From: Cladophialophora immunda | Taxonomy: Eukaryota > Ascomycota > Eurotiomycetes > Chaetothyriales > Herpotrichiellaceae | Reading direction: 5' to 3' | NCBI RefSeq assembly: GCF_000835495.1 | Contig: NW_015622543.1 | Span: forward strand, 124,001 to 188,000 | Length of the DNA: 64,000 nucleotides | In this document: positions 1-10,035 of the stretch, piece by piece | How the letters are laid out: each line of letters opens with the position of its first letter | How positions within the stretch are numbered: position 1 is the stretch's first letter | Translations under genes and position numbers: made by a program | Notes under the pieces: generated by a model | The model's database searches: none | The model's input: the letters and a program-made list of their open reading frames with translations, nothing else | Told to the model about the DNA's origin: nothing

Positions 1-187
1 AAGCGGTCAATTTGCTCTGGAAGTAATTAGAGAACTTGCGCGACCGTTGCGAGGGCTCAGACATACGAAGAGCCTTCCAGATGAGGTCGCCATTGGTGAA
101 GTCGTCTACCGTGTACACAGGGTCTGCGACGGCGAGACTGTTGATCCAGTCGATAAGCCCGGCAGCGATGGCTTCTTGGGTCGCCAT
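1..187 (-). CDS. Hook-family protein, 5' end only (partial)
   Basis: Only the first 45 or so codons lie in the window; the gene runs off the left edge. Exon 1 is 67-187, an intron (GTATGT...CAG) is 17-66, and exon 2 begins at 16. The spliced start reads as the opening of a Hook domain: an Ile-Asp-Trp-Ile-Asn core, an aspartate-rich loop, then Leu-Ile-Trp-Lys-Ala-Leu-Gln-Gln-Ile-Asp. Hook proteins (HookA in Aspergillus) link early endosomes to dynein/dynactin: the N-terminal Hook domain binds dynein light intermediate chain and a coiled coil follows. The coiled coil is outside the window, so the family call rests on the head alone. The ATG at 187 is the first in frame and fits the family start. 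Confidence 0.7.
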   Translation of the reverse strand, partial: MATQEAIAAGLIDWINSLAVADPVYTVDDFTNGDLIWKALRMSEPSQRSRKFSNYFQSKLTA

Positions 188-722
188 GGGAGAGGTATAT
201 GTTTATGTTGATTGCATTTCATAATTGCTCTGACTATCAAGCTGCGACAAGTCTGAACACAATGAATGGCCCCATGGTTTCAGGTTGAGGGATAGCGAAG
301 ACGCGAAAAACCTTTGGGGGCGCGTGCTTCCACCGAGGGCTGTGGAGGCACAGAGGCACCGGGGAATCAACACCATGACGTCGATTATTCAATATCTATG
401 TCAACAGTCATCGCACCATGAGCTTTGGTCATTCTGCGCACGGGAAATGGATCCAGCAAGACAGTCATGAGAAGCAATTAACACGATATGGCAGGTCAAT
501 ACTTTTGAGTTACCAATGATATCTATAACGAGTGAGGTACGCAGTACACATTGCGTACGCCGTACAGATTCCCCCAGCCATGCAGACCGAACAAACCCTG
601 CGGTCATATTAGTCGTGCCATCATATTTGCATTTCCGTTGCTTTCAGTTCATGATATTATATCCATCCGTGATCCGAATACGTTGTCATATGTACGGTCA
701 GTCTCGATAAAATTCCTCCAGT
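188..722. other. Intergenic, upstream of the Hook gene and downstream of the inhibitor gene
   Basis: No supported gene. It should hold the promoter of the minus-strand Hook gene and the 3' region of the minus-strand inhibitor gene. Small open frames here have no family signature. Confidence 0.6.
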
Positions 723-1094
723 TTATTGAGGGGCACTTGTCGAGCCGTCAATGTTGACCACGTAGTCGTCCTCGATATAGGGCGCATATGCTTCGGCCAA
801 TTCGCTGATTTTGTTGAGCGTGACTTCTGAAACCTTGGCTGCGAACCCTTTGATCAAGGCTGTCCCAAAGTTAGCGTCGGTTCAAGGCATAATCACCAAA
901 GCGGTGTGAAAGAAAGAGGGCTCACAATATTCATGGGTGATGATACCACCATCTTTCTCGATCTCTGCAATAGCCTTGTCGATGATTGAAGACGGGGTGT
1001 TGTCTGGAAATGAGACCACGACGGGTTTCTGCGGTGGAGGCAGAGCGAAGACCGCAACCAAGAAGGCGAACAAGAAGGCGATCGGTAGACGCAT
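723..1094 (-). CDS. Secreted I9-type proteinase inhibitor
   Basis: Two exons (926-1094 and 723-859) flank an intron at 860-925 with GTGAGC donor, CTAAC branch point and ACAG acceptor. The product is 101 aa. Residues 1-18 form a hydrophobic signal peptide. The rest matches the subtilisin-propeptide/I9 inhibitor fold: a Val-Val-Val-Ser-Phe strand, an amphipathic helix, a Gly-Gly-Ile-Ile-Thr-His-Glu-Tyr strand, and a second half with Ile-Lys-Gly-Phe-Ala-Ala then a helix. Yeast PBI2 and Pleurotus protease A inhibitor are relatives that inhibit subtilisin-type proteases. PBI2 itself is not secreted, so the signal peptide points to an inhibitor or stand-alone propeptide acting in the secretory route. 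It is transcribed away from PCF11, with a shared upstream region. Confidence 0.8.
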
Positions 1095-2078
1095 TTCGGC
1101 GGCTCAAACAGTGTGTCGATGAGAGTGTAGAAAGCGGGAGCTGGTCTCTGCCACGATGCGATCAGAGATTTGATGATGCACGGAAATAAGGAGATGAAGT
1201 TGAGGCTGGAGAGGTATTTCGTGAAGCGGATGTCAGTGGGAGATTCGGATGGTAGGAGACCGTGTTCGACGGTTGCGGATTTGACGCAGTAATAACGAGA
1301 CAGGGTGACAGCGCTTGCAAGTTCCCTGCGCTTCCAGATCCGGAGGCAGCCCGCCAGGTTGACGCAGGCGGCAACTCGGCTTTGAACTTTCCATTTGCCG
1401 GCCTCTCTGCCCTTCCAGTTTCCTTCCCTTCGGTTCCTTCTTCTCGCTCATCTCACCACCTCGTCTCTTCTCATCATCATCGCGCCCATCTCGTCACTAG
1501 TCCTCGCCCTCTTCACCCTGGTAGTGTGGTTCATCTGGTATTGAGACAGTGCGCCTGCGAATCCGGTGCATCTGGTCAACGAGCAGCCAGTCACTGACAG
1601 TCCACCTCTTTACCACAACCAAATTCACCTCCTTGCCCGCGGCTCATTCAGCACTTAACTGGACGCGATCGCCTGACCGAACCGGCTTGTACCTATACCT
1701 GGTCTGCTATGTTGCAGCAAATCATGACCTGAAGACCCCTGAAGAGCTGTCTGGAGAGGATCACCGTCGAATTTGGGCTGCTGGAGAGTTGGACTGGAGT
1801 CACAAGGAGGAACCAAAGTAACATACCTGGTGTCACTTTGAATGGTTGTAGATAGCCAAAAGATACCACGACGCTTTTTCCTTTTGTTGTCCACCTTGCT
1901 CGGGCACGTCCGTGCCTGACGACTCCAGTCGCTGCTTGACATCAAAGAGTCATTGCTTGCCTCGCCGCATGCCCATTTGACTCCTTCAAAGCTCGAGTCC
2001 TGAGTCCTGACTTCGGACTTGCTCTACCTTCCAATCTTTCCTACTCTCCGTTTGCGATTCCAATCTCCTTCTCTCGTC
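1095..2078. other. Divergent promoter region between inhibitor and PCF11
   Basis: No convincing coding exon. A long pyrimidine-rich stretch lies near 1430-1530 (CTTC and TCATC tracts), typical of fungal promoters and leaders. It probably serves both divergent neighbours. Confidence 0.6.
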
Positions 2079-4115
2079 ATGTCCGGGCTACCGTCAGATG
2101 AGGTCGCGGAAGACTATAAGAACTCTTTGGAGGATCTTGTGACCAACGACAGATATCAGATCTCGAACTTGACCCTGATCGCAAAAGAAAATACCGAACA
2201 TGCTGAAGCCATCTCCAGGGTGCTGCAAAACCACATCAACCGAGTACGTCAGTTGCCTTTCAACTCGTTTCTCATATCTTGTCCCTGCGCAAATCGCTCT
2301 TTGAAGCACGTTCCAAGGCCACGACTAATGCTCTGATAGGCGCCTCCGGCTCGCAAATTGCCAGCTCTGTATGTGCTGGACTCTATCGCCAAAAATGTCG
2401 GGTCTCCTTATACGATCTACTTCGGCCGGAACCTTCACCAGATCTTCATGCTGGCATACTCTCAAGTTGACGGTGCAGTACGGCGGAAGCTGGAAGAAAT
2501 GTTGAAGACCTGGCGAGAACCGGTCCCAGGCTCCTTGTCCACCACTCCCGTGTTCCCTATCGCCAGCACCCAGACCATTGTCGACAGTCTGAACAAATTT
2601 CGAGGCCAGACACCCTCAACTCATCGACATCAATCGACCCCCATCCAAGGCCAGCCGGCCAGAGTGCCGTCGGCTCAACCATACCGCCATACACCAACTC
2701 CGCCCCAAACCTTACCTCAGTTCGCTCAGAATATTCCGTCACATCTTCGAAGTCCGCAACCACAACCTGCCGTGCCCCAACAACCATATGCCCAAATACC
2801 ACCAGTGACATATGGCCAGCCTTACCCGCCTCAGCCGACCCCAACTCCGTACTATCAGCCCCCTCCACCTTCCCATACACCCCAGTATCTGCCTCCGACT
2901 CCTCAGGCGGCGTCCGTCGCTCCAAGTGCCATCGATTTGCAGAAACTACATGCCGACATCGACGACCTCACCACTGATGCCAAAATCGAGTGCGCCACTC
3001 ATCCTATGGATGCGGGGGCCCAACGGAAATTAGCCAGTTTACAAACGTTGAAAGAAATCCTCGACAGTGGCAATGCTTCAGAAAGTGACTTGGTCGACAT
3101 TCGAAATACCATTATGCAAAAGATGACGGAGAAGATGGCGATGAGTCTCCAGGCTCCAACGCAAGCACCGCTGCCCAGTATCCCTATCCATACACCTTAC
3201 GCCGCTCCCCAGTCACTTGTCCAACCAATCCAAGTGGCTGCTCCAGGTCCTAGCCCTGCCCCGCCTGCCACGGCCCTGTTCAACAGCACGAATCTTGCTG
3301 AGCTCCTTCGAACCACTCTAAATCAACAACAAGCGACACAACCTCCCAGTTACTATGCACCACCTCAATCTGGCGTGAGTACTCCACAGTACACTACCAC
3401 AGCCCCCCCTCCGCCGACCGAAAATCCACTCATAGCTCAGCTCCGAGCGTCAGGGCTCTTGTCTGCAGCACCAACGCCTCCACCCGGGGTCACACCACCC
3501 ATGGCATCCTTCGCCACGTTCGCACCAGACGCAGCTGCGGAAGTCAAACTCACGTCGGCCTCTATCAGAATACCAAGACCGCAGATGATCGCTATCTTTC
3601 TCACCGCGAGGCCCAATCAATGCAGCACCTGTGGGAGAAGATTCACGTCAGACGAGGCTGGGAAGGAGAAAAAGGCGAGACATCTCGACTGGCATTTCAA
3701 GACCAAGGCCAGAATGCTGGAGGCAGAGAAGCGGGGTCAAAACCGCAGTTGGTATGTGGATGAACGAGAATGGATCGCGAGCAAAGAGTATGATGACGAT
3801 GCTGGACCCGTGGATTCCAACGGTCATCCGATGAATGGAGCTGGGGTGGCTGATAAGAAAAAATCCCAAGACTTCGTGCGCGTACCCGCCGATCCGGTGA
3901 TGCGGTCGTTGCCTTGCCCCATAGATCAGGAGGCATTCAAAAGTGAATGGAGTGAGGAAGTGCAGGATTTTATTTGGAAAGACGCAGTCCAAGTCGGAGG
4001 GCGATACTACCATTCATCTTGCCTAGGGGACTATTCTAACTCAATACTTGGTAAACGAAAAGCAGAGGAAGATAATATGCCTGTGGCCGCGGAGAAGAAA
4101 CTGCTTATCACTTAG
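2079..4115 (+). CDS. PCF11: PCF11, cleavage/polyadenylation factor IA subunit
   Basis: Exons 2079-2243 and 2340-4115 (intron GTACGT...ATAG) give 646 aa. Residues 1 to about 125 are a CID (CTD-interacting domain), with the family run Ile-Ser-Asn-Leu-Thr-Leu-Ile-Ala-Lys-Glu-Asn and, across the junction, Lys-Leu-Pro-Ala-Leu-Tyr-Val-Leu-Asp-Ser. The CID binds the phosphorylated RNA polymerase II tail. Residues about 140-440 are low-complexity, rich in Pro, Gln and Thr. A CxxC zinc finger with downstream His lies near 481-505, and a second Cys/His module (CPIDQEAF ... YYHSSC) near 579-620. This domain order is that of yeast Pcf11, a scaffold of CF IA in pre-mRNA cleavage and transcription termination in the nucleus. 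The intron interrupts the CID, and the second exon would lack a start without it. Confidence 0.93.
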
Positions 4116-4660
4116 GTGTGATTGTATTCGTCCAGGGGTGTTTTTCCTGGAGGGTGAGGCATGCAGCCGTGGGTTGGGGGAAATGTTGGTGGACTATTCC
4201 AGATAAACGCATTTGCATAGCGCGAAAGCATGTAGTAGATTATGGCCACATGAATGAAATATGGCACAAGATGGTATTCTGAGCGCGGTAGCCTTCGGGT
4301 CATGTGTATTTGGTTCGATATATACCCCATATTCGGCAAGGCTGTCGGAGATAAGGATGCGGTAGCCCTCACATCCGAGTTCAGGGTCTTTTTCCCTTCT
4401 CCACTCCCCAAAAAAGACACGGACCCACTCTCTTTCCCGACGCAGTCTTATCGAGCCTCGAACTTTTTTTCCCAATGCACATGTTTTCTTCTGCTGCGCC
4501 CACAAATTTTTAGACCTCGCAGCTCTCGTTTCATTCATTCATATTGGAGTTGATATAGACGAGACCTTGTCCGACATTTTTCTGGTCTTTGAGAGCCATC
4601 CTTTCGCCCGCGCCGCCTCCCGTCCCCGTTCGCGACCCCGACGCATATTTCCTTTCCATC
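4116..4660. other. Intergenic between PCF11 and GGC1
   Basis: No gene seen. The downstream part (4380-4660) is pyrimidine-rich and probably carries the GGC1 promoter and 5' leader. Confidence 0.6.
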
Positions 4661-5807
4661 ATGTCACCTCCGGCTATGGCGCCAGCTCTGGGCGTGGGCG
4701 GTAAAAGCTACAAGACAGAATCAGGGCTTGCTCGGTTACTGGGTTCAGGTAATGGGATGATCGGCCCATACGTGGCAGCCCGCGCTGATGGGTTGGCGAT
4801 ACAGGTTCCGCTGGAGTCGCCGAGCTGCTGGTCTTTCATCCTGTTGATACCATCGCGAAAAGGCTGATGAACAATCCAACAAGAGTACGTTCTGTATTTC
4901 GAATTCGGTTGCTGCGCGCCGGTTGACAGTCCAATTTGCAGGTAGCTTCCGTCTCTGCTCTCAACGCCGTCATCTTCAGAGAATCCGCCTCAGCACCCGT
5001 CCTCACGAAATTTACTTCCCTTTTCCCAGGTCTAGGATATGCAGCAGGCTACAAGATCCTTCAGAGAATATATAAATACGGTGGTCAACCCTTTGTGCGC
5101 GACTACTTGACCCAACATCACGGCCAGGAGTTCGACAAGGCGTTCGGCAAAGGAACTGGCAAAGCAATGCTCAACGCAACGGCTGGTTCTCTCATCGGCA
5201 TAGGAGAGGTCGGCCTATTACCGCTCGATGTGCTCAAAATCCGAATGCAAACGAATCCAGATGTTCTGCGTTCGCGAGGTTTTCTCCAGATTGTCAAAGA
5301 CGAAGGTTTTGGGCTGTACAGGGGCGCGGGATGGACAGCGTAAGAGCGGCCCCCGATTGTCAGTCCACACTTTCAAACTGACACATTCAAGCGCACGAAA
5401 TGCCCCCGGAAGCTTTGCACTATTTGGGGGCTCTTCATTCACCAAAGAATATTTCTTCAAACTCGAGGATTACAACGCCGCCACATGGGGTCAGAACTTC
5501 GTCGCATCTGTCGCAGGCGCAGCAGCGAGCCTACTCGTCTCTAGCCCACTCGATGTGATCAAAGTGCGGATCCAGTCGAGGAGCCATAGTGACCCGGAGT
5601 CTGGAATCCGCATCATGACGAACATGGTCAAGAATGAGGGTGTGATGAGCTTCTTCAAGGGCATTGTTCCAAAGATGTTGATGACCGGCCCCAAGCTTGT
5701 GTTCTCATTCTGGCTGTGAGTATTCATCAGCTCCTCCTTTTCGTCCAGATACTAATGTCCTCCCCAGAGCTCAGACTCTCATCCCGGCCTTCGGCAAGGT
5801 CGTGTGA
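4661..5807 (+). CDS. GGC1: Mitochondrial GTP/GDP carrier
   Basis: Five exons (4661-4748, 4805-4884, 4942-5339, 5392-5715, 5768-5807) with phases that all close, 309 aa. It has three mitochondrial-carrier repeats, each with a PxDxx(K/R) signature: HPVDTIAKR, PLDVLKIR and PLDVIKVR. Stretches such as FPGLGYAAGYKILQR, YKYGGQPF, TAGSLIGIGE and ARNAPGSFALFGG match yeast Ggc1/Yhm1 closely. The protein exchanges matrix GDP for cytosolic GTP across the inner membrane; loss in yeast disturbs mitochondrial iron and genome maintenance. ATG 4661 gives an N terminus of normal length; an upstream in-frame extension has no ATG. Identification is firm. Confidence 0.95.
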
Positions 5808-6943
5808 TCTTCTCCGACACACACCACGACCACCCAACAAATATCCATGAGATTGATTAGCCATAATTTAATTGAGCTGATCCAAGTGCCAATATGCTTT
5901 GCTTCACTACGGTGGTGGATAATGGCGGCCACCCTATGGTCCAAAGGCCCAGTCGGATCAGTCGAGTTTTTATGCGCCAGGCGTTTTCAGCGCTTGGGAG
6001 AATTTTCTTGGTTGGCGGGGGGGTTTTTGAGCAAAGGCCATTACACTCTCCTCCAATATATTCTCGCCTGACTGTTGATTCGTTTCGGAAAGAAATCTGG
6101 TTTCGGGCCCCTTGCACCCTCCTTTTCAACAGCTGGGAGTGTCCTCGGTGCGGACCTTGCGACGATGTTGGTTGGGGGAGGAGAGTCGCCCCCAGCCATG
6201 ACGTGGAAGAGAGCTCGAGCAAGCCCATAAAAATGTACCATTATGATTTGGCAGAATTCAGATTCCTCAAAAGCAAAGACTTATACCATTCTACACTTGT
6301 TGCCGCCCAGCCTTGTAAGAGTGGGTTTAAAGACGAGAACAGCGGCTCCGCTACTAACGTCCCAATCAGTCACCGTGTCAACACGACATGGCAGAAGGTA
6401 CGCAGAAGCTCGAGGATCATGCTGGAAGACGTCAACAGCCATATCTGGAGGTGGTATGTCGAGCACGATCTACACAGACCAAGCATCGTTTGTGGCCCTC
6501 CCAGCCCTTGAATGATTACATAACAGCATTGAGAAGGCCTGTGTACGTCCGCCTTGAGAAGACGCTGTTGAACCCACACGTGAGGACTGGGTGCCCGGGA
6601 CGAGCAAAAGGCGAGTCATCCGACGATGGAACTGCAGGGGACTTGGTAACAAATTCCCAGGGCACCAGCGGTAATGCGTGGTTGCACACAGCTTCGCTCC
6701 AAGCTTGCAAGCGGCTACCGGCCGAGGAGGAACCCACGAGGGAAGTATGCCGATGGCAAGTGTCTGCGATGGAAATTTGAATTCGATACATGTTTGACGT
6801 TCATTACCATATCATGGTCCGTCTCAAGCACAGTCCAGATTCCGAAGTGGTGTATTAACAAGAACCCAGCAGTCTCTCGTCCCCGAAACGAGGTCGATGC
6901 GAAAGAGAGTCATCCATAGTCCTCCTTGACCAAGAAAGCTCAA
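5808..6943. other. Intergenic, no gene seen
   Basis: About 1.1 kb between GGC1 and the Mutator-like element. Several small overlapping open frames occur, but none shows a domain, signal peptide or coherent splice structure. Confidence 0.5.
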
Positions 6944-6953
6944 CCAAAGATGT

Positions 6954-7110
6954 GGGAATACCTACCTCGTACGGGCAGCAAGTTCGACAGCAAGTTCCGC
7001 TGACAGCAAGTTCGCTTAGTGGTTGGCAGAAGCCAACTACACCTAATTTAGCTAGTTGCAATTTCCGCTCGCCATCCTCCGTATCCCTCCCCTAGACCTC
7101 GCCGCCGCCT
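6954..7110 (+). repeat. Left terminal inverted repeat of the MULE
   Basis: Pairs with 7425-7574 in inverse orientation. It carries the extra CTCGTAC block and the three CAGCAAGTTC sub-repeats. Confidence 0.88.
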
Positions 7111-7374
7111 GACCTCGCCGTGGTATATACACTGGAAATTACAGGCAGGGAACGACGTTGTTCCACCACCGGTTTTGACAATATCAAAACCCTGGGCTAG
7201 CGAGTATCCAACTAGGCGTTTGTAGCAATCGTCAATAGTCTCAAACGGCTCGTTGGTGACAGGATCGGTAAGGAATTCAGGTGGTAGTTCGTTCACAGCC
7301 TTCTCAAGTGGCCTTCGGAGGTGGTCAGGACAGCCTGACCTAGCGCGCCAGGCTGATGGTTGACGATTAGCCAT
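7048..7374 (-). pseudogene. FAR1-like N-terminal fragment inside the MULE
   Basis: The minus strand is open from an ATG at 7374 into the left inverted repeat. The reading contains ELPPEFLTDPVTNEPFETID, then Tyr-Ser-Leu-Ala-Gln-Gly-Phe-Asp-Ile-Val-Lys-Thr-Gly-Gly-Gly, ending near Phe-Gln-Cys-Ile-Tyr-His-Gly. The pattern (Pro-Phe-...-Ala-Gly-Phe then Cys/His) resembles the FAR1/WRKY-GCM1-type DNA-binding head of fungal MULE transposases. No catalytic (DDE) part or SWIM finger follows, so it looks like the 5' remnant of a transposase gene left by internal deletion. Family call by pattern only; codon-like composition supports past coding. Confidence 0.5.
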
Positions 7375-7424
7375 TGGACAGAACAGGACGATCTCGATCA
7401 ACACCAAGGTTGGCTATACAAAAT

Positions 7425-7574
7425 AGGCGGCGGCGAGGTCTAGGGGAGGGATACGGAGGATGGCGAGCGGAAATTGCAACTAGCTAAATTAGGTGTAGTT
7501 GGCTTCTGCCAACCACTAAGCGATCTTGCTGTCAGCGGAACTTGCTGTCGAACTTGCTGCCCGTAGGCATTCCC
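7425..7574 (-). repeat. Right terminal inverted repeat of the MULE
   Basis: Reverse complement of 6954-7110 with only a few mismatches and no CTCGTAC insertion. Confidence 0.88.
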
Positions 7575-7706
7575 AAAGATGTGGTGCAGATACCAAGATT
7601 GACAGCAGTTCCCTCATCTCTTGCCACAGCCTTGCGATTGTGGCTGAGATATATATCCAGCCTAGACACTGTGCACCACCACACCCCATATGTCCCAGAA
7701 GTCTGA

Positions 7707-9174
7707 TCACGCCGCATTCTTCAGGAACTCCGCCACCACTTCCATGTATTTGTCGGGAACCTCGAGGTTGCTGCAATGGCTCGCGTCCGGCAAAGTGTAC
7801 CATTTCACCTTGGGGATCTGGAAGAAAGGATATACGCAACTATCTCGGGCCTCGTCCCACGCTCCATTGAGCAGGAGGGTGGGCACCGAGATCTTGTGGA
7901 CTTCATCGACCACCGACCAGTTTCTGGGCCCCGTTAGCACGGTGCAAGCATACTCAAAGAACTCCATGCTTCTCCAATCAATGCTCCTCATGTTGTGGGA
8001 GTTGGAAGACTCTTCAGAAGACTCACTTCAAATTCCCAATCACGGTAACTAGTATGCCGTTAGTATCGACGAAAGTACTCATGGTATACCGGGTTGTAAA
8101 TGATCAAATCCAAACAGAAAATGAGACTTACATTCACTTGGCCCGTTCATGGTATAGTACACAGTCTAGAAAGTATCATATCAGCCCACAGCTCAACCTC
8201 CCTTCACTCTCGTAACGGCGGCACCGCCAACTCACATCGTCTATCTCCACGTTCGCAAACGTGTCCAGAAGATCCTGTGGGAATGGGAACACCCTGCAGA
8301 CGTGTCGCTTGTAGAATTCTTCCACGGCCGCTTTATACTCGGGGTCGTCGTATGTTTGGTTCGCCTCGTGTTTCGTCAAGGCCTTGTCAACATCTTCTGG
8401 AAGTAGGCTTCGCCACTTGTTGCACGCCTCAACCCAGAGCTTCATGGATGCGGGAGAGTTGGAGATGATAAGCCGCTTGAGGCCCGGGCTTCCGCGAATC
8501 GCAAACATAGAACCGCTGGTACGGTCAGCTGCGTCAAACAGAACCAGGAAGCCACAAGACCTGGAGACTCTCCAGGTCTCAAACGCAGCAGCACTTACAG
8601 CATCCCACCCTGGAAATGTATGTTAGCTTTCTCGCCTTCGACGGTGGTTCAACGAGGGAAGGCTTCTGCGGGCACCGGGGCAGTCTTGCAAGGAGGAGAG
8701 CGACGCACCCAGCTCTGTCCGAGCAAGTCAAATTCTGAAATGCCGAGATGCTCCAGCAGGTTATCCAGTTCCGCGATGAACAGCTCAGGCACCCAGAAGT
8801 CCGTGTCAAGTCTCTTTTCCCGGAGATGAGTCGAGTTGCCAGCGCCTAGCTGGTCATACTGCTCTGTCATTAGCACCAAACAGCCACGCCGTAAATCGAG
8901 GGCCCCGTGGCAACTCTAGGAAGCTCTCCAACGGATCCGGGAGAAGACTCACGAACACCACGGGGATGCCATATTCGTCTGAAAGGCGCCGGAGGTTCGA
9001 CAGATAATTGTGGCCCATACCAGGACCTCCGTGAAGAGTGACGAGCGGCCGGCCGGTCGAGGAAGACTTGAGGTCCCCGTACACTTTATACCATGTCTCG
9101 CAGGGCTTTGGCAAGCTCGGGTGCGAGAACGGTACCCTGCCCTCAGTGTACTTGGAGGAATCCGAGGTCGCCAT
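7707..9174 (-). CDS. Proline iminopeptidase / amino-acid amidase-like alpha/beta hydrolase
   Basis: Seven exons in minus order: 8953-9174, 8709-8858, 8599-8609, 8236-8515, 8132-8165, 8027-8048, 7707-7971. All phases close, giving 327 aa. The 11-nt exon supplies Gly-Gly-Met-Leu of the nucleophile elbow: GQSW + GGML, the GxSxGG form of family S33. The oxyanion motif HGGPGMGH is at about residue 48, FYDQLGAG follows, then a cap domain. GAWDEARD carries the catalytic Asp and [12 protein letters not shown] the His. S33 enzymes of this type release N-terminal proline or hydrolyse amino-acid amides. No signal peptide, so probably cytosolic. A MULE sits just past its 3' end. Exact substrate not readable from sequence. 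Confidence 0.85.
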
Positions 9175-10035
9175 CTTGAATACTTCGTTGGCAGTTGTGT
9201 TTTCTTTGGAGTCTCAATCAGGGTTAATGGAGGTGTAGCTAGATATGCCAATGCGCACGGAGAAGCATAGATTCTGAGGTGAGAAGGGCAGAACAGACCA
9301 ACAGGCTGGCGAGAGATTATCGATGAAAGACCATCACCCACGTCCAATGGCCCAGGCAACGGCGAAGTGACATAAGTCTAGGCAGAAGCTCAGCTGCAGA
9401 GCTGTGCGAGCAGACGAGGTGCATCAATTTCCCACGTCCGGGACTGGAGTACCGTTTTTAGGTGCCAGTGACTCGCACGAATCCAGGCATTTCGCTCCGG
9501 GCCCAGCATCATCTGTTATTACTCACCTTCCTCTTCAGGCAGTTCGCATCTGGGAAAAGCGTCAGAACCGGGGCTGGGGCTTCGGGATGAGCGAAGCATC
9601 CGCCAACCATAAGCCATCCAGGGGGCCCATCCACTTGTGCCAGGATGGGCAAACCAACTACGAAGAAAAAGGAAGGTCGATCGGCACGCGGCCTGGGGAA
9701 GACGGACACCTTGAGCTTGTGGGAAAAGGATCATTGCTTATCATCCATCAGCAATAGCAGTCGCAGCAGCGGCAGCAGCAGCAGCAGCAACGAGCATCAT
9801 CGTCACCGAATAAGCAGTGTGGGAATTGTCCGGCCGTGGAGGGTGGGAAAGGTTTAGGCGTACTCCCTTTTTTTCATTCTTGTTTTCTAGCTGTTTTCGA
9901 AAAGCAGGCGTCCTCTTTTTGCAAGATCCCCACCTGAAAAGAGACAATATTCCACAATCCTGATTCCTGAATTCCTGGCTGGCTGGCTGGCGTCACCGAA
10001 ATCTTCACTTCACTCACAGGGAGGTGTCCAGCCCA
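9175..10035. other. Intergenic between hydrolase and Argonaute relic
   Basis: No supported gene. Contains the promoter side of the hydrolase and a short CAG-rich microsatellite (separate entry). Confidence 0.5.
9760..9790 (+). repeat. CAG-type microsatellite
   Basis: Imperfect (CAG/CGG)n run of about 10 units. No open frame with splice support covers it. Confidence 0.8.

Larger units (their letters stand above)
6954..7574. mobile_element. Short non-autonomous Mutator-like (MULE) element
   Basis: The left end (6954-7110) and right end (7425-7574) are near-perfect inverted copies of each other, 157 and 150 bp. The 7-bp difference is one CTCGTAC insertion in the left copy. The termini begin GGGAATRCCTAC. 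Just inside, each carries three copies of CAGCAAGTTC (one copy has a single change), a layout typical of transposase-binding sites. CCAAAGATGTGG occurs as a direct repeat at 6944-6955 and 7573-7584, overlapping the terminal GG/CC, so the target duplication is 8-12 bp. Long inverted termini with a target duplication of about 9 bp are the MULE pattern. The interior (about 314 bp) is too small for a transposase. The insertion lies about 130 bp past the stop of the next gene. Confidence 0.85.

Noticed and set aside
2557..2925. Minus-strand frame opposite the Pro/Gln-rich part of PCF11
   Set aside because: Arises from the low-complexity sense codons; no independent support.
7048..7407. Treating the MULE interior frame as an independent host gene
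   Set aside because: It sits wholly between and partly within the inverted ends, so it belongs to the element.
6956..7572. Tc1/mariner (TA duplication) reading of the inverted-repeat element
   Set aside because: A TA flanks an inner CGGGCAGC boundary, but similarity continues outward to GGGAAT and meets a longer direct repeat, which fits a MULE better.
9760..9790. Poly-Gln coding tract from the CAG run
   Set aside because: No gene model with start, splice sites or homology covers it.
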